Source: Planctomycetota bacterium
Lineage (GTDB): Bacteria > Planctomycetota > JACOTG01 > JAJDCM01
Direction: 5' to 3'
DNA: 40,879 nucleotides
NCBI GenBank assembly: GCA_029260825.1
Contig: JAJDCM010000385.1
Location: forward strand, 1-40,879
Shown in pieces: positions 40,745-40,879 of the stretch (positions are counted from its first letter, which is position 1; the number at the start of each line of letters is the position of its first letter). The notes beneath the pieces are model-generated. The model was not told where the DNA came from and did not search any database. It saw only the letters and a list, made by a program, of their open reading frames with translations. A program made the translations under genes and the position numbers.

Positions 40745-40879
40745 CCCGACCCACTCTTGCCGTTGTTCTCTGTGCCGGTGCTTCCCGTCGCATGGGAAGC
40801 CCAAAGGCTTTGCTCGATGCGGGGGATGGACGTGGAACGTTCTTGCGGTCCATCTTCGCCAGTTTGAAGGAGGCGCTTG
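40741..40879 (+). CDS. MobA-like nucleotidyltransferase, N-terminal fragment
   Basis: The first 46 codons of a gene that runs off the right edge. GTG at 40741 overlaps the pilT stop (GTGA), so translation is coupled. The start reads TLAVVLCAGASRRMGSPKAL, the nucleotide-binding signature of MobA/MocA and sugar-nucleotide transferases (AGxSxRMGxxK). The activated product (molybdenum cofactor, sugar or polyol phosphate) cannot be told from the fragment. Confidence 0.85.
   Translation, partial: MTRPTLAVVLCAGASRRMGSPKALLDAGDGRGTFLRSIFASLKEAL

Noticed and set aside
1-40879. Insertion sequences, phage genes, CRISPR arrays, attachment sites, rRNA or tRNA genes
   Set aside because: I looked for transposase or integrase motifs, regularly spaced repeats and tRNA or rRNA signatures and saw none.

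Overview
The window is about 41 kb of gene-dense, moderately GC-rich bacterial chromosome. It holds housekeeping, stress, repair and envelope genes, with no insertion sequence, phage gene, CRISPR array, tRNA or rRNA that I can see. Signal peptides, a lipoprotein, type IV pilus ATPase parts, ECF sigma factors paired with membrane anti-sigma factors, and large secreted or anchored proteins of unknown function suggest a Gram-negative, probably uncultured lineage. A planctomycete-like or similar deep-branching phylum is my best guess and is not proven by the sequence. GTG and TTG starts are common.

Layout. 1-718: end of a two-subunit methylmalonyl-CoA mutase (catalytic C-terminus and separate B12-binding subunit). 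749-3123: DNA repair genes (alkyltransferase-like protein and Fpg/Nei glycosylase in one operon, divergent from a stand-alone 5'-3' exonuclease). 3124-8704: a sigma module made of a hairpin-rich leader, an ECF-type sigma factor, a membrane anti-sigma factor with a very large outer domain, a small secreted beta-rich protein and a secreted HEAT-repeat protein. 8768-14289: HrpB helicase, an orphan carbamoyltransferase and a secreted cyclophilin. 14495-16903: a large secreted DUF3352-like/TPR protein. 17041-21940: CinA-like protein, REC-histidine kinase hybrid, and an Hsp20-Lon proteostasis pair. 21997-29085: GT-C membrane glycosyltransferase, isopropylmalate dehydrogenase family enzyme, LOG-family protein, NIF3 protein and a second DUF3352-like protein. 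29157-31406: pgl-gnd of the oxidative pentose phosphate pathway. 31766-34429: purF, a cytochrome c'-like lipoprotein, a stand-alone MshEN protein and a possible 28-residue ORF. 34633-39311: a second sigma module on the minus strand (ECF sigma, a 1151-residue anti-sigma/FecR-like/HEAT protein, small secreted beta-rich protein). 39653-40879: pilT, translationally coupled to a MobA-like nucleotidyltransferase that runs off the end.

Most notable: the same unusual set occurs twice, 26 kb apart and on opposite strands. It consists of an ECF sigma factor, a zinc-finger membrane anti-sigma factor carrying a giant alpha-helical/HEAT outer domain, and a small secreted protein of about 100 mature residues. 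The two small proteins look distantly related by eye. I propose an envelope-sensing system in which HEAT solenoids outside the membrane replace the usual small sensor domain of the anti-sigma factor. The roles of the individual domains rest on motif recognition; the signalling model is inference.
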